64,000 nt of DNA from Actinomadura coerulea (GCF_014208105.1 NZ_JACHMQ010000001.1:5022001-5086000); one strand, 5' to 3'; shown: positions 39,725 through 49,918, numbered from the stretch's first letter. The notes: generated by a model not told the origin, from the letters alone. Program-made: numbers and translations.

Positions 39725-41376
39725 GCGACCTGCGCGCGCGGGCCGAGGAGTGGCTCGAGCAGGACCCGGACCCGCGGACGCGCGCCGAACTGCGGGCGAT
39801 CCTCGACGCGGGCGACGAGGCGGCCCTCGCCGCCCGGTTCGGGACCCGGCTGGAGTTCGGGACGGCCGGGCTGCGCGGCGAGCTCGGCGCCGGGCCGAAC
39901 CGGATGAACCGGGTGACGGTCATGCGCGCCGCCGCCGGACTGGCCGCCCGGCTGCCCGCCGGCGGCCGGGTGATCATCGGGTTCGACGCGCGGCACGGCT
40001 CCCGGCGGTTCGCCGCCGACACCGCGGCCGTGCTGAGCGGGGCGGGGCTGCGTCCCGAGGTGTTCGCGGACCCCGTCCCGACGCCGGTCCTCGCGCACTT
40101 CACCCGGGCGTTCGACGACGTCGTGGCGGGCGTCATGGTCACGGCCAGCCACAACCCGCCGCGCGACAACGGCTACAAGGTGTACTGGGCGGACGGGGCG
40201 CAGATCGTCCCGCCGACGGACGCGGAGATCTCCGCCGCGATCGACGCCGTCGGCCGCGTCGACGAGCTCCCCCTCGGCGAGGGGTGGCCCGTCCACGAGG
40301 GCGCCGGCCTGTACCTGGACGCGGTGTCGTCCCTGCGCCTCGGCGGCGACCGGGACGTGTCGATCGTCTACACGCCCCTGCACGGCGTGGGACGCGACGT
40401 CCTGCTCACCGCGTTCGAGCGCGCCGGGTTCCCCGCGCCGGCCGTCGTCCCGGAGCAGGCCGAGCCCGACCCGGACTTCCCGACCGTCGACTTTCCCAAC
40501 CCGGAGGAGCCGGGCGCGCTCGACCTGGCGCTCGGCCTCGCCGAGGCCCGCGGCGCCGACCTGGTGATCGCGAACGATCCGGACGCCGACCGCTGCGCCG
40601 TCGCCGTCCCGGGCCCGTCCGGCTGGCGGGCCCTCACCGGGGACGAGGTCGGCGGGCTGCTGGCCGAGCACGTGCTGCGGCACACCACCGGCGACGACCG
40701 CCTGGTCGCGACGACGATCGTGTCGTCCTCGCTGCTGCGCTCGATCGCCGCCGCGCACCGCGTCCGGTTCGCCGAGACGCTCACCGGATTCAAGTGGATC
40801 ATGAAGGCGGGCGGGGCCCCCGGGGGGCCGTCCCCCCACGGGGGACCCGACCGGCTGGTGTTCGGCTACGAGGAGGCCCTCGGGTACAGCGTCGGCGACG
40901 ACCGGGGCGTGCTCGTCAACGACAAGGACGGCATCGGCGCCGCGCTCGCCCTAGCCGCGCTCGCGGCCGACGCCAGGCGCGACGGCCGCACGCTCCTCGA
41001 CCTGCTGGACGCGCAGGCCCGCCGGTACGGGCTGCACGCGACGTCCCAGCTGTCGGTCAGGGTGGAGGACCTTTCGCTGATCACCGCGGCGATGGCCCGG
41101 CTGCGCTCCGATCCCCCGCGCGAGCTCGGCGGGCGGCGCGTGGAGTCCTTCGACGACCTCGCCCTGCCCACCGGGGACCTGCCGCCCACCGACGGGCTGC
41201 GGTTCCGCCTGGCCGGGGGCTCGCGGGTGGTCGTGCGCCCGTCGGGGACGGAGCCGAAGCTGAAGTGCTACCTGGAGGTCGTCCTCCCGGTGGACGGGGA
41301 CGTCGCCGAGGTCCGCGCGCGCGCCGCCGCCGACCTGGAGGCTTTGCGCGCGGACGTGTCCGCGGCCCTCGGCTGA
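39721..41376 (+). CDS. Phosphomannomutase/phosphopentomutase-type phosphohexomutase
   Basis: A 551-residue alpha-D-phosphohexomutase. [17 protein letters not shown] (start of domain 1), [13 protein letters not shown] with the phosphoserine, the metal loop [10 protein letters not shown], sugar loop [11 protein letters not shown] and phosphate-binding [12 protein letters not shown]. The length and motifs fit the PGM2/PMM subgroup, many of which convert (deoxy)ribose-1-phosphate to the 5-phosphate. Coupling to PNP by a GTGA overlap supports a phosphopentomutase role in nucleoside salvage, though mannose or glucose phosphate cannot be excluded. An insert [13 protein letters not shown] lies before FGYEEA. 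Confidence 0.9.
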   Translation: MSDLRARAEEWLEQDPDPRTRAELRAILDAGDEAALAARFGTRLEFGTAGLRGELGAGPNRMNRVTVMRAAAGLAARLPAGGRVIIGFDARHGSRRFAADTAAVLSGAGLRPEVFADPVPTPVLAHFTRAFDDVVAGVMVTASHNPPRDNGYKVYWADGAQIVPPTDAEISAAIDAVGRVDELPLGEGWPVHEGAGLYLDAVSSLRLGGDRDVSIVYTPLHGVGRDVLLTAFERAGFPAPAVVPEQAEPDPDFPTVDFPNPEEPGALDLALGLAEARGADLVIANDPDADRCAVAVPGPSGWRALTGDEVGGLLAEHVLRHTTGDDRLVATTIVSSSLLRSIAAAHRVRFAETLTGFKWIMKAGGAPGGPSPHGGPDRLVFGYEEALGYSVGDDRGVLVNDKDGIGAALALAALAADARRDGRTLLDLLDAQARRYGLHATSQLSVRVEDLSLITAAMARLRSDPPRELGGRRVESFDDLALPTGDLPPTDGLRFRLAGGSRVVVRPSGTEPKLKCYLEVVLPVDGDVAEVRARAAADLEALRADVSAALG

Positions 41377-41407
41377 CCGGCCCCTCGGCCGGCGACCGGG
41401 ACGCCGC

Positions 41408-42073
41408 TCAGGTCACCGCGCCCACGATCAGGAGGGCGACGACCACCGCCAGCGGGACGGCCAGCGAGGCCACCGCGGGAACGGACCACCTCACCGTCCC
41501 CCTGGCGGCCCCGTCCCCCTCCTCCGCCTTGGCCTTGGCCGCCTTGTCCGGCGCGCCCGACCGGGCCTTGGGGCGCTGCCGCTCCTTCATCTCGTTCAGC
41601 TGCTGGGCCGCGTACGCGGTCGGCGTCCGTCCCCGCAGGTCGAGGCCCTGGGCCTGGCCCTTGCCCTTGCCCTTGCGGGCCTCCTTCTCCGCGCGGGCCT
41701 CCGCCTTGGCCTGCGCCCGGGGCGAGGTCTGCAGCACCCACGCCCGGGTCTCCAGGTCCGTCCCGTCAGGGCCGGCGAACACCACCGTCAGCGCGTTCTT
41801 GCCCTCGATCCGGCGGACCGCGCCCCACGGCGCCCGGACGTCCCGCAGCGGGTTGCGGATCGTGATTCCGTCCTCGCCGCCGGCGATCAGCGGCCGCAGC
41901 CCGACCGAGTAGGCGATCCCGCAGCCGAGCAGCAGCAGGAACGCGATCGTCACCGTCGTCAGCGAGTAGTCGGGATCGCCGGTGATGCCGACGAACAGGT
42001 CGACGAGGTTGAGGGCGGCGAACACCAGCCACGCGTACGCGGCGACGCGCCCGCCGGTGGAGCGAATGGTCAT
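41408..42073 (-). CDS. Membrane protein with bacterial PH-like domain
   Basis: A 221-residue protein with two N-terminal membrane helices (AAYAWLVFAALNLVDLF, TVTIAFLLLLGCGIAYSVGL), a PH-like domain with the strand ITIRNPLRDVRAPWGAVRRIEGKNAL, typical of bPH_6 actinobacterial proteins, a highly charged Lys/Ala linker, and a C-terminal membrane helix (ASLAVPLAVVVALLIVG). Function unknown. It ends 31 bases from the mutase stop, in convergent orientation, and follows the adenosine deaminase gene divergently oriented promoters aside; the same strand suggests a shared transcript. Confidence 0.78.
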   Translation of the reverse strand: MTIRSTGGRVAAYAWLVFAALNLVDLFVGITGDPDYSLTTVTIAFLLLLGCGIAYSVGLRPLIAGGEDGITIRNPLRDVRAPWGAVRRIEGKNALTVVFAGPDGTDLETRAWVLQTSPRAQAKAEARAEKEARKGKGKGQAQGLDLRGRTPTAYAAQQLNEMKERQRPKARSGAPDKAAKAKAEEGDGAARGTVRWSVPAVASLAVPLAVVVALLIVGAVT

Positions 42074-42080
42074 GGCTCGA

Positions 42081-43172
42081 TCATGCCAGGGGCCGGGCGC
42101 CGCTCCACTTGAGCTGCGCGAAACCGGGCTTGATGACCCCGTTGATCAGTTCGAGCCGCTCGTTGAACGGCGCGAACGCCGACTTCATCGCGTTCACCGT
42201 GAACCACTGAAGATCGTCCCATCCGTAGCCGAACGCGTCGGCGAGCTTGGCGAACTCCTCCGACAGCGTCGTGCCGCTCATCAGCCGGTTGTCGGTGTTG
42301 ACCGTGACCCGGAAGCTCAGCCGCCGCAGCAGCCCGATCGGGTGCTCGGCGATCGACTTCGCCGCGCCCGTCTGGATGTTGGAGGTCGGGCACATCTCCA
42401 GCGGGATCCGCTTGTCGCGCACGTAGTCCGCGAGCCGGCCGAGCCGCGCCTCGCCGCCCTCCACCTCGATGTCGTCGATGATCCGCACGCCGTGCCCGAG
42501 CCGGTCGGCGCCGCACCACTGGATCGCCTGCCAGATCGACGGCAGCCCGAACCCCTCGCCCGCGTGGATCGTGAAGTGCGCGTTCTCGCGCTGCAGGTAC
42601 TCGAACGCGTCCAGGTGCCGGGTCGGCGGGTACCCGGCCTCGGCGCCCGCGATGTCGAACCCGACGACGCCCGCGTCCCGGTACCGCACGGCCAGCTCCG
42701 CGATCTCCATGCTGCGCGCCTGGTGGCGCATCGCGGTGACGAGCGTCCCGACGCGGATGCCGAAGTCCTCGCGGCCGCGCGCGAAGCCGTCCAGGACGGC
42801 CTCGACGACCTGCTCCAGCGACAGCCCCTCGCGCAGGTGCTGCTCGGGCGCGTACCGGACCTCCGCGTAGACGATCCCGTCGTTCGCGAGGTCCTCGGCG
42901 CACTCGTACGCCACCCGGGTGAGCGCCTCGACGGTCTGCATCACCCCGACGGTGTGGGAGAACGTCTCCAGGTACCGTTCGAGCGATCCGGAGTTGGACG
43001 CCTCCTCGAACCATGTCCGCAGGGCGTCCGCGTCGGTCGTGGGCAGGTCCCCGTACCCGGTCTCCCGCGCCAGGTCCACGATGGTGGCGGGCCGCAGGCC
43101 GCCGTCCAGGTGGTCGTGCAGCAGCACCTTCGGCGCGCGGCGGATGTCCTCAAGAGTAGGCCGATCGTTCAT
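42081..43172 (-). CDS. add: Adenosine deaminase
   Basis: A 363-residue zinc hydrolase converting (deoxy)adenosine to (deoxy)inosine. Zinc ligands H19 and H21 in [12 protein letters not shown], the HAGEG glutamate motif, the RLGHGVRI histidine, and [11 protein letters not shown] with the catalytic Asp pair are all present, as is the CPTSNIQTG segment. HDHLDGG instead of HVHLDGA is a small variation. Its start overlaps the stop of the upstream hydrolase gene by 23 bases. The product inosine would feed the PNP gene 2.4 kb away on the opposite strand. Confidence 0.94.
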   Translation of the reverse strand: MNDRPTLEDIRRAPKVLLHDHLDGGLRPATIVDLARETGYGDLPTTDADALRTWFEEASNSGSLERYLETFSHTVGVMQTVEALTRVAYECAEDLANDGIVYAEVRYAPEQHLREGLSLEQVVEAVLDGFARGREDFGIRVGTLVTAMRHQARSMEIAELAVRYRDAGVVGFDIAGAEAGYPPTRHLDAFEYLQRENAHFTIHAGEGFGLPSIWQAIQWCGADRLGHGVRIIDDIEVEGGEARLGRLADYVRDKRIPLEMCPTSNIQTGAAKSIAEHPIGLLRRLSFRVTVNTDNRLMSGTTLSEEFAKLADAFGYGWDDLQWFTVNAMKSAFAPFNERLELINGVIKPGFAQLKWSGARPLA

Positions 43173-44049
43173 TCCCCGAACCTACCCGGCGGTCGAGGAA
43201 CGCGGCGACGAGCGGGGCGATCTCGTGGAGGTGCGTTTCCAGGGCGAAGTGGCCCGTGTCGAACAGGTGGAGTTCGGCGTCCGGGACGTCCCGCAGGTAC
43301 GCGCGGGCACCGGGCGCGGGGAAGAACGGATCGCCGCCGCCCCAGACGATGAGGGTCGGCGGGAGGTGCTCGCGCAGCCAGGCCTGCCAGCGGCCGTAGC
43401 GCTCGACGTTGGACCTGTAGTCGAAGGCCAGCGCGACCTGCGCCTCCTTGCGTCCCGGCAGGTCGAGGAAGTGCTGGTCGAGGGTCCACCCGTCCGGGGC
43501 GATCGATTCGGGGCGGGCGACCCCCGCCTCGTACTGGCCGCGGGTGCCGTCCAGGGTCAGCAGGCCGCGGACGGTCTCCTCCGCCCCCGGCGCGCCGGGA
43601 CGCAGGGCGATGAACTCGCGGGCGCCGTCCGAGAGGCCCTCGTCGTAGGCGTTGCCGTTCTGGACGACCAGGCCCGCGATCCGTTCGGGGTGCCGCTCGG
43701 CCAGCCGGAAGCCGACCGGGGCCCCGAAGTCGAACACGTACATGGCGAAACGGGTGAGCCCGAGCCGCTCCACGAAGCCCTCCACGACGTCGGCGAGCCC
43801 GTCGAAGCCGTAGACGAAGTCGTCCGGCGCACGCGTGTGGCCGAAGCCGGGGTAGTCCGGGGCGATCAGCCGGTAGCGGGCGCCGAGGAGGTCGATGAGC
43901 CGGCGGAACTGGTGCGACGCGGACGGGAAGCCGTGCAGCAGCAGCAGGACGGGCGCGTCCTCCCGCTCGGGGAGGGACTCGCGGTAGAAGACGCGGACTC
44001 CCTGCACGTCGGCGTAGCGGTGGACGGTAGCGGCGGTCGAGAGCATCAC
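43150..44049 (-). CDS. Alpha/beta hydrolase with Asp nucleophile (epoxide hydrolase/dehalogenase-like)
   Basis: A 299-residue alpha/beta-hydrolase. Oxyanion segment [13 protein letters not shown] (about 36-48), nucleophile elbow [10 protein letters not shown] with D107 rather than Ser, and the terminal histidine in [10 protein letters not shown]. An aspartate nucleophile is the mark of epoxide hydrolases and haloalkane dehalogenases and rules out a simple esterase. Substrate unknown. The promoter region shared with the CGNR gene carries AATGC/GCATT and CCTAACGG/CCGTTAGG repeats. Either of two adjacent Met codons can be the start. Confidence 0.85.
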   Translation of the reverse strand: MMLSTAATVHRYADVQGVRVFYRESLPEREDAPVLLLLHGFPSASHQFRRLIDLLGARYRLIAPDYPGFGHTRAPDDFVYGFDGLADVVEGFVERLGLTRFAMYVFDFGAPVGFRLAERHPERIAGLVVQNGNAYDEGLSDGAREFIALRPGAPGAEETVRGLLTLDGTRGQYEAGVARPESIAPDGWTLDQHFLDLPGRKEAQVALAFDYRSNVERYGRWQAWLREHLPPTLIVWGGGDPFFPAPGARAYLRDVPDAELHLFDTGHFALETHLHEIAPLVAAFLDRRVGSGNERSAYS

Positions 44050-44127
44050 TAATGCCTTTCAATGCGGATGATGCATTAGGTATAGCGATGCCCGCCTAAC
44101 GGGTCAACCCTTCGATGTACCGTTAGG
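44049..44127. promoter_or_regulatory. Inverted repeats in the hydrolase-CGNR divergent region
   Basis: CTAATGC (44049-44055) pairs with GCATTAG (44073-44079), with an extra AATGC at 44061-44065. A second inverted repeat is CCTAACGG (44095-44102) and CCGTTAGG (44120-44127), ending two bases before the CGNR start codon. TATAGC at 44081-44086 could be a -10 for the CGNR gene. Likely operators, possibly autoregulatory. Confidence 0.5.
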
Positions 44128-44129
44128 GC

Positions 44130-44717
44130 ATGGACGATCCGAGCCCGCTGATCGGTGAGCCGCCGGCCCTGGACCTGGTCAACACGCGCCCCGCGGGCGC
44201 CGACCTGCTGTCCACGCCGGACGATCTGCGCGCCTGGCTGCGCCTCCAGGCCGACCGGTTCGACGAGGCGCGGGCGTTCGCCGCCGCGGACGCGGCGCCC
44301 GGGTCGCTGGATGCCGTCCGGCACGTCCGCGAGCACACGGCTCGGGCGCTCGACCGCGTCCGCCGCGGCGGGCCGCCCTCGGCGGACGACCTGGAGGCCC
44401 TCGGCCGGGCCCAGCTCGCCGCCCCCGCCGTCACCGAGCTGACCTGGAACGGCCGGAGCCTGCTCGCGGCCCGCCGCCGCGCCGGCCCGCCCGGCCTGCG
44501 GCCGGCGGCGTGGCTGGCCGAGGCCGCCGCCGACCTGCTCGCCGACCCGGCGGTCACCACGGTCCGTGAATGCGAGGCCGACGACTGCGTGATGCTCTTC
44601 CTGCCCGCCCACCCACGCCGCCGGTGGTGCTCGGCCGCCCGCTGCGGCAACCGCGTCCGCGTGGCGCGCCACTACCGGCGGCACAGGCCCGCGGACACCG
44701 GCCGCGCGTCCTCCTGA
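44130..44717 (+). CDS. CGNR zinc finger / ABATE domain regulator
   Basis: A 195-residue protein with an N-terminal ABATE-type ligand domain (PPALDLVNTRPAG) and a C-terminal CGNR zinc finger: CEADDC, then RRRWCSAARCGNRVRVARHYRR. The four cysteines form a treble-clef-like DNA-binding module. This family is thought to act as stress-related transcription regulators. It is divergent from the alpha/beta hydrolase and lies directly behind inverted repeats, so it may control both genes. The Shine-Dalgarno sequence is poor, so the message could be translated with a very short or structured leader. Confidence 0.88.
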   Translation: MDDPSPLIGEPPALDLVNTRPAGADLLSTPDDLRAWLRLQADRFDEARAFAAADAAPGSLDAVRHVREHTARALDRVRRGGPPSADDLEALGRAQLAAPAVTELTWNGRSLLAARRRAGPPGLRPAAWLAEAAADLLADPAVTTVRECEADDCVMLFLPAHPRRRWCSAARCGNRVRVARHYRRHRPADTGRASS

Positions 44718-44721
44718 CATG

Positions 44722-44751
44722 CCGAGGCGGAGGCGCACGAGCGCCCCCGCC
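44722..44751. terminator. Bidirectional terminator between CGNR and cupin genes
   Basis: Arms 44722-44734 and 44739-44751, 13 bp with one mismatch and an ACGA loop, exactly between two convergent stop codons. Confidence 0.75.
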
Positions 44752-44762
44752 TCACCGGACGC

Positions 44763-45122
44763 TCAGTGACCGGCCTTCGCGTACTCGCCCATGCCGCCCG
44801 CGAAGTCGAACACGACGCAGGGCTCGTCCCCGACGATCCATGCGTCGTGGCCGGGCGGAAGGACGAAGACGTCACCGGGGCCGACCTCCTGCTCGGCGCC
44901 GTCCCGCGTGAGGATGCGCATCCGCCCCTCGGCGACGTAGCCGTTGTGGTAAACCTCGCACAGGTCGGTGCCCGCGAGGTCCTTCACCGACTCCGTCCAG
45001 CGCCATCCGGGCTCGAACGTCGCCTTCGCGAAGACGAGGCCGCTGAGGTTGACGATCTCAAGGTGCCCCCTGGGGAAGTCCCGCCGATCGTCCGGCTTCT
45101 CGATGCTCTTGATCTCCGTCAT
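44763..45122 (-). CDS. Cupin domain protein
   Basis: A 119-residue single-domain cupin. The two cupin motifs are GWRWTESVKDLAGTDLCEVYHNGYVAEG and GDVFVLPPGHDAWIVGDEP in outline; conserved H (VYHNG) and H (PPGHD) could bind a metal, though the first motif is atypical in having a single His. Substrate unknown; many such proteins bind small ligands or modify sugars. It follows the MFS gene on the same strand after 12 bases, so it is probably co-transcribed with the exporter. Confidence 0.8.
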   Translation of the reverse strand: MTEIKSIEKPDDRRDFPRGHLEIVNLSGLVFAKATFEPGWRWTESVKDLAGTDLCEVYHNGYVAEGRMRILTRDGAEQEVGPGDVFVLPPGHDAWIVGDEPCVVFDFAGGMGEYAKAGH

Positions 45123-45134
45123 GATGGTTCCCCC

Positions 45135-46403
45135 TTACTCCCTCACTTTCACGCTCGCACCGGCACTGACCTGCGTCAAGACATCCGAACCGGGCATTGC
45201 GCGGCGACCGCGGACCAGCAGCGCCGGGGTCGCCAGGGACAGCACGCCCGCGACCGCGACGGCGGTGCGGGGGCCGGTGAGCCCGGCCAGCACGCCCCAC
45301 AGGCCCGTCATGGCCGCGATCGTCAGCTTGCTCGTCACCGACCACGCCGACAGCACGCGGGCGACGCGGTCGGGCGGCGTCCACTCCAGCCGGCAGGTGG
45401 CGTACAGCGGGTTGAACACCCCCATGCAGGTGATCAGTCCGAGTTCGACCCCGATGACGAGCACCAGCCCGGCGACGCCCGGGCGGACGAAGGCCAGCCC
45501 GAGCAGCCAGCACGCGCGCAGCGTCCCGGAGACGAGCATGATCCGGGGCCGTCCGAACCGCGCGGCCAGCGGCCGCGCCAGCCGCGAACCCAGGAGCCCG
45601 CCCACGCACGGGGCGGCGAACGCCAGCGCGTACTGCCACGGCGCGAAGCCGAGGTCGCCGAGCATCAGGACGGCCAGCACCGGCGCGGTCGCCATGATCA
45701 GCCCGCCGACCAGGATCTGGTTGAGGAACAGCGGGCGCAGCGCCGGGCTGGTGAGGATGTGCCGCCACCCTTCGAGCAGGTCCCCGGTCCGGAGACCGGC
45801 GCCCCCGCTCCGGACCGGGCGCGGCTCCGTCCCGCCGATCGCGCGGATCCCCGCCGCCGACAGCAGGAAGCTGACCGCGTTGGCCGCCACGGTGACCAGC
45901 GGGCCGAACAGCCCGATCGCGGCCCCGCCGAGCGGCGGCCCGAGCATGGTGGCGGTCCAGCTCGTGGACTCCAGCCGCCCGTTCGCGGCGAGCAGGTCGT
46001 CCGGCCGGACGAGCGTCTTCAGGCAGGCCCCGCTCGCCGCGGTGAAGGCGATGTCGGCCGCGGCGACGACGACCGACACGACCAGCAACTGGGCGAAACC
46101 GAGCCCGCCTAGCAGGAACGCGGCGGGCAGGCTCAGCAGCGCCGCGCACCGGACCAGGTCCATCGCGATCATCACGGGCCGCTTGCGGCGGAACTCCACC
46201 CACGGGCCGAGCGGCACCGCCACCGCCGCCCCGACCAGCAGGCCCGCGGCGGCCAGCGCCGACACCCGGGCCGGTCCGGCGTGCAGCACGGTGATCGCGA
46301 TCAGGGGGAACGCGTCGAAGGCGAGCCACGTCCCGAACGCGCTGACCGCGTAGGCCGTCCAGAGCCACCCGAACGGCCGTCCCAGTGACCGGCTTGCCCC
46401 CAT
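45135..46403 (-). CDS. MFS transporter
   Basis: A 422-residue major facilitator with about 12 predicted helices, starting MGASRSLGRPFGWLWTAYAVSAFGTWLAF, the usual N-terminus of MFS_3/EntS-type exporters. The inter-helix loop EFRRKRPVM after helix 2 corresponds to motif A. Substrate unknown; drug or small-molecule export is most likely. ATG 46403 is chosen because the family begins there; an upstream ATG at 46493 would add 30 Cys/Arg-rich residues. The 250-base region upstream holds three CAACCG copies and a stem-loop but no gene. Confidence 0.87.
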   Translation of the reverse strand: MGASRSLGRPFGWLWTAYAVSAFGTWLAFDAFPLIAITVLHAGPARVSALAAAGLLVGAAVAVPLGPWVEFRRKRPVMIAMDLVRCAALLSLPAAFLLGGLGFAQLLVVSVVVAAADIAFTAASGACLKTLVRPDDLLAANGRLESTSWTATMLGPPLGGAAIGLFGPLVTVAANAVSFLLSAAGIRAIGGTEPRPVRSGGAGLRTGDLLEGWRHILTSPALRPLFLNQILVGGLIMATAPVLAVLMLGDLGFAPWQYALAFAAPCVGGLLGSRLARPLAARFGRPRIMLVSGTLRACWLLGLAFVRPGVAGLVLVIGVELGLITCMGVFNPLYATCRLEWTPPDRVARVLSAWSVTSKLTIAAMTGLWGVLAGLTGPRTAVAVAGVLSLATPALLVRGRRAMPGSDVLTQVSAGASVKVRE

Positions 46404-46653
46404 GCCCCCGCACCCCTCACCATGCCCTCGTCGGCCAAGGGGATCTAAGCGGGAGGCAGGGCAACCGATCAAACAACCGGCGGGCGGCCTCACAACCGAA
46501 GGTTGTCACCGCCGGCGTGGCGGGGAGCCCAACGCGGCCAGGGCGCCCGGCACCCCGCCTCTCGCGCGGCTCCGCAAGCGCCTCACCGTTGCCCACACCC
46601 CCGCCACGCCCCCGCCGCACCTCCCCCGGACGCCGGGCTCTGGGCGGACCGCC

Positions 46654-47484
46654 TCAGCGGCTGAGGCGCTGGTAGCGGCGGACCGAGAGCGGCAGGAACA
46701 CCACCGTGAGCACGATCGGCCAGATGATCGCCATCAGCAGGGCGTGCTGCTCGACCCAGGTGGCCCCGACGGCGGCCGGGTTGCCGAACAGCTCGCGGGA
46801 CGCGGTCACCGTCGCCGACACCGGGTTCCACCGCGCGACCGCGCCCAGCCAGTCCGGCATGAGGGACGGCGCAACGAACGCGCTGGAGATCATCGCGAAC
46901 GGGAACGCCACCGCGAAGAGGCTTCCGGCCGCCTCCTCGTTGGGTACCAGCAGCCCCAGCAGCACACCGATCCAGATCAGAGCGAAGCGCAGCAGCAAGA
47001 ACAGGCCGAACGCGGCGAGAGTGCCGAGCAGGCCGCCGCTGGAGCGCCAGCCGATCGCCAGCGCGGTCAGCGCCAGCACGAGGAGGTCGAGCGTCGCGGC
47101 GATCAGATCGCCGACGCCGCGTCCCGTGACGACCGCCGACGGCGCCATCGGCATGGACCGGAACCTGTCGGTGACGCCGCGCGCGCTGTCGTGGACGACG
47201 ACGTACGCGGTGTTCATGAACCCCATCGCCATCGTCATCCCGAACATGCCCGGCATCAGGAACTCGCGGTAGTCGCCTCCCCCGGGCACCGACATCGCGC
47301 TGCCGAAGACGTAGCCGAACAGCAGCACCGAGACGATCGGGAACCCCAGCTGCCATGCGATGCTGCTCGGCTGCCGGACGTAGTGGGTCAGGCCCCGCAG
47401 GACGATCGTCCAGCAGTCCGCGACGGCCCAGTGGAGCCGCGCGCCGGGGCCCTCCTCGGCAGCGGTTCCGCCGGCGGCGCTCAT
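46654..47484 (-). CDS. ABC-2 type transporter permease (DrrB-like)
   Basis: A 276-residue permease with six predicted helices and the ABC-2 signature region ([13 protein letters not shown] preceded by [16 protein letters not shown]), as in DrrB daunorubicin exporters. N-terminal [29 protein letters not shown] is also typical. The start codon overlaps the ATPase stop (ATGA). With the ATPase it forms a two-gene exporter, probably for a hydrophobic drug-like compound, repressed by the divergent TetR protein. Confidence 0.9.
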   Translation of the reverse strand: MSAAGGTAAEEGPGARLHWAVADCWTIVLRGLTHYVRQPSSIAWQLGFPIVSVLLFGYVFGSAMSVPGGGDYREFLMPGMFGMTMAMGFMNTAYVVVHDSARGVTDRFRSMPMAPSAVVTGRGVGDLIAATLDLLVLALTALAIGWRSSGGLLGTLAAFGLFLLLRFALIWIGVLLGLLVPNEEAAGSLFAVAFPFAMISSAFVAPSLMPDWLGAVARWNPVSATVTASRELFGNPAAVGATWVEQHALLMAIIWPIVLTVVFLPLSVRRYQRLSR

Positions 47485-48476
47485 GCCTCCACCTCCGCCT
47501 TCGCGTCCTCGGCCTTCGCGTCCTCGGCTGGCTGCCCGGTGAGGCGCAGGAACACCTCGTCCAGGGTCGGGCGCCGAAGGCCGATGTCCTCCACGGCGAT
47601 GCCGTCGTCCTGTAGCGAGCGGGCGACCTCGGTCAGCGCGGCCACCCGGTCGGCGACGGGCGCGTGCACCCGCGCCGCGTCCGCTTCGACCCGCGGTTCC
47701 GCGGACGCGACGCGGGCGACGACGGCCGCGGCCGCGGCAAGGGTGGCGGGATCGCGCACCACGACCTCGATCCGGTCGCCGCCGATCAACCGCTTCAGCG
47801 AGCCGGGCGGGCCGTCCGCGATGACCCGGCCCCGGTCGAGAACGGCGATGCGCCCGGCGAGCCGGTCGGCCTCCTCCAGGTACTGCGTCGTCAGCAGGAC
47901 GGTCGTGCCCTGCTCGACCAGCGCCCGGACCGAGCCCCACACCTCGTTCCGGCCGCGGGGGTCGAGGCCCGTGGTGGGCTCGTCCAGGAACAGGACGTCC
48001 GGCGCCAGGATCATGCTGGCCGCCAGGTCGAGACGGCGGCGCATCCCGCCGCTGTACCCCTTCACGCCCTTGTCCGCGGCGTCCACCAGGTCGAACCGCT
48101 CCAGCAACTCCTCCGCGCGCTCGGCCGCGCGTCGGGCGCCGAGATGGAACAGCCGGCCGAACATGCGCAGGTTCTGCCGGCCCGTGAGGACCTCGTCCAG
48201 CGCGGCGTGCTGCCCGGCCAGCCCGATACGCCGGCGCACCTGCTTGGCCTGCGCGGCGACGTCCAGGCCGACCACCCGCGCCCGGCCGCCGTCCATCCGG
48301 ACGAGTGTGGCCAGGATGCGGACGGCGGTGGACTTCCCAGCGCCGTTCGGGCCGAGCAGGCCGTAGACCATGCCCGTCGGCACCGCGAGGTCGAAGCCGT
48401 CGAGCGCCCGTCTCTCCCCGTACACCTTGTGGATCCCCTCGGCGAGGATCGCCTCCTCCGACATGCCGCCTCCCAT
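47481..48476 (-). CDS. ABC transporter ATP-binding protein (DrrA-like)
   Basis: A 331-residue ATPase. Walker [10 protein letters not shown], signature [12 protein letters not shown], Walker [14 protein letters not shown], and [11 protein letters not shown] with Gln in place of the H-loop His, which is normal for DrrA-type exporters. The DUF4162-like C-terminal domain ([25 protein letters not shown]) ends with repeated AEDAKAE. The ATG lies one base from a palindromic operator, so repression would block its transcription directly. It is the first gene of the exporter pair. Confidence 0.92.
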   Translation of the reverse strand: MGGGMSEEAILAEGIHKVYGERRALDGFDLAVPTGMVYGLLGPNGAGKSTAVRILATLVRMDGGRARVVGLDVAAQAKQVRRRIGLAGQHAALDEVLTGRQNLRMFGRLFHLGARRAAERAEELLERFDLVDAADKGVKGYSGGMRRRLDLAASMILAPDVLFLDEPTTGLDPRGRNEVWGSVRALVEQGTTVLLTTQYLEEADRLAGRIAVLDRGRVIADGPPGSLKRLIGGDRIEVVVRDPATLAAAAAVVARVASAEPRVEADAARVHAPVADRVAALTEVARSLQDDGIAVEDIGLRRPTLDEVFLRLTGQPAEDAKAEDAKAEVEA

Positions 48477-48518
48477 TTTGCGTATGCCATACGCGAATTA
48501 GAGTACAACATACGCAAA
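48477..48518. promoter_or_regulatory. TetR operator between ABC exporter and its regulator
   Basis: Perfect palindrome GCGTATGCCATACGC (48480-48494), overlapped by TTTGCGTATG (48477-48486); a further half-site CATACGCAAA lies at 48509-48518. It begins at the first base before the ABC ATPase start codon and is 68 bases from the TetR start. Expected to be bound by the divergent TetR protein. Confidence 0.75.
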
Positions 48519-48585
48519 GTCGCGGTCCCCGAGCCCGCGGCGGGGTTGTAGCGTCAGGGTGCAGCCGAAGGAGAGCGGAAGATCC

Positions 48586-49350
48586 ATGACGACGGAGCAC
48601 GGCGACGGGCGCGACCTCGGGCGGAGCCTGGAGCTGCTGTGGGGCGACCAGACCCGCCCGTCCCGGGGCCGCCCGGCCGCGCTCAGCCTTGACCGGGTCG
48701 TCGCCGCGGCCGTCGAGGTCGCCGACGAGCTCTCCCGGTCCCAGGGGCTCGACGCGCTGTCGATGCGCTCCATCGCCACCCGCCTCGGGGTCGGGACGAT
48801 GTCGCTCTACCGCTACGTCCCCGGCAAGAGCGAACTGCTGGACCTGATGCTCGACCACGTCATCGACGTCCCCGAGGAGGGCGGGCGGGAAGACGGGCGG
48901 AGCTGGCGCGAGATCCTGACGGCCGAAGCCCGCCACCACTGGCGGATGTGCCTGGACCATCCCTGGTACCCGTTCGTGGACCAGAGCCGGCCCCTCCTCG
49001 GCCCGAACGGCCTGCGCGGCCTCGACCGGCTCCTCGGCCTGCTGCGCCCGCTGGGCCTGAGCGACCGGAACCTGCTCATGATGATCAGCACTCAGGTCGA
49101 CTACGTGGAGGGCATAGCACGCCGCTACATCAACGAACGCCGCGCGGAGGCGCGGACCGGCGTCAGCAACCAGGAGTTCTGGGAGGCCCAGGCGCCGACC
49201 CTGGTGGCGGCGCTCACCGGCGGCGGCTACCCCACCATGGCCGCCCTCTCCGACGACGCCTTCGACTTCTCGTTCGAGCAGCTCTTCGACTTCGGCCTGA
49301 CCCGCCTCCACGACGGCTTCGCCCGCCTCATCGACGAGCACACCGGGTGA
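48586..49350 (+). CDS. TetR family transcriptional regulator
   Basis: A 254-residue repressor. N-terminal [52 protein letters not shown] in outline (about 40-87). The C-terminal part (TetR_C_1/TetP type) contains [13 protein letters not shown] and [19 protein letters not shown] 48586 follows AAGGAGAG and is supported over an in-frame ATG 27 bases upstream. It is divergent from a DrrAB-like exporter with a shared palindrome, so it most likely controls that exporter in response to the exported compound. Confidence 0.92.
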   Translation: MTTEHGDGRDLGRSLELLWGDQTRPSRGRPAALSLDRVVAAAVEVADELSRSQGLDALSMRSIATRLGVGTMSLYRYVPGKSELLDLMLDHVIDVPEEGGREDGRSWREILTAEARHHWRMCLDHPWYPFVDQSRPLLGPNGLRGLDRLLGLLRPLGLSDRNLLMMISTQVDYVEGIARRYINERRAEARTGVSNQEFWEAQAPTLVAALTGGGYPTMAALSDDAFDFSFEQLFDFGLTRLHDGFARLIDEHTG

Positions 49351-49555
49351 CGCAGGCCGCCCCGGCCTCGATGATCCACACGCCGGGCCGGGAGCGCGCC
49401 GGATCGGCCGCTGGCCGGTCAGAGGGCGCTCAGTACGGGGAATTCACTGATCGGGCAGCTCAGCGGCTTGCGTACTTGAGAAATGGACGGACGTCTCTTG
49501 TCGGGGGGATCGGCAGCGTCGGTCCCCCCAGATCCCCACTCGACCAAGGAGAACC

Positions 49556-49912
49556 ATGGCCAATTCCGTCAGCCTTAGGGTGTCCGGTGCCCCCGACCAG
49601 GTCCGCGCCATCGTGGAGGCCGCTCTTTCGCCCGAGGGCTTTCGTTTCACGTGGGAGAACGCCGGTCAAGGCATCGTCGAGAAGGGGACCCGCGCCAAGG
49701 CGATGCTCCTCGGTGCCTTCGCCACGCACTACAAGTACCACCTGCTGCTCAGGCCGCAGCCTGACGGAAGCGTGGTCGTCGAGCTCGGGCTCGCGACGAC
49801 CGGTCTGTCCGGTGGTGCCACCGGCGCCGTCAAGCTGCGGAGGAAACTCGACGAGGTCGGCCGGATCCTGACCACCGCGTTCCAGACCTCCGGCACCCTG
49901 ATCCAGGCGTGA
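49556..49912 (+). CDS. Conserved small protein of unknown function
   Basis: A 118-residue protein with a good AAGGAG site before ATG 49556. It has the look of a small alpha/beta domain: SVSLRVSGAPDQVRAIVEAAL, FRFTWENAGQGIVEKGTRAKAMLLGAFATHYKYHLLL in outline, and a C-terminal helix with AVKLRRKLDEVGRIL. No signal peptide or membrane helix. Similar small proteins occur in actinomycete genomes next to membrane or regulatory genes, but no function is known to me. The 205 bases upstream show nothing further. Confidence 0.75.
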   Translation: MANSVSLRVSGAPDQVRAIVEAALSPEGFRFTWENAGQGIVEKGTRAKAMLLGAFATHYKYHLLLRPQPDGSVVVELGLATTGLSGGATGAVKLRRKLDEVGRILTTAFQTSGTLIQA

Positions 49913-49918
49913 GCTCGC

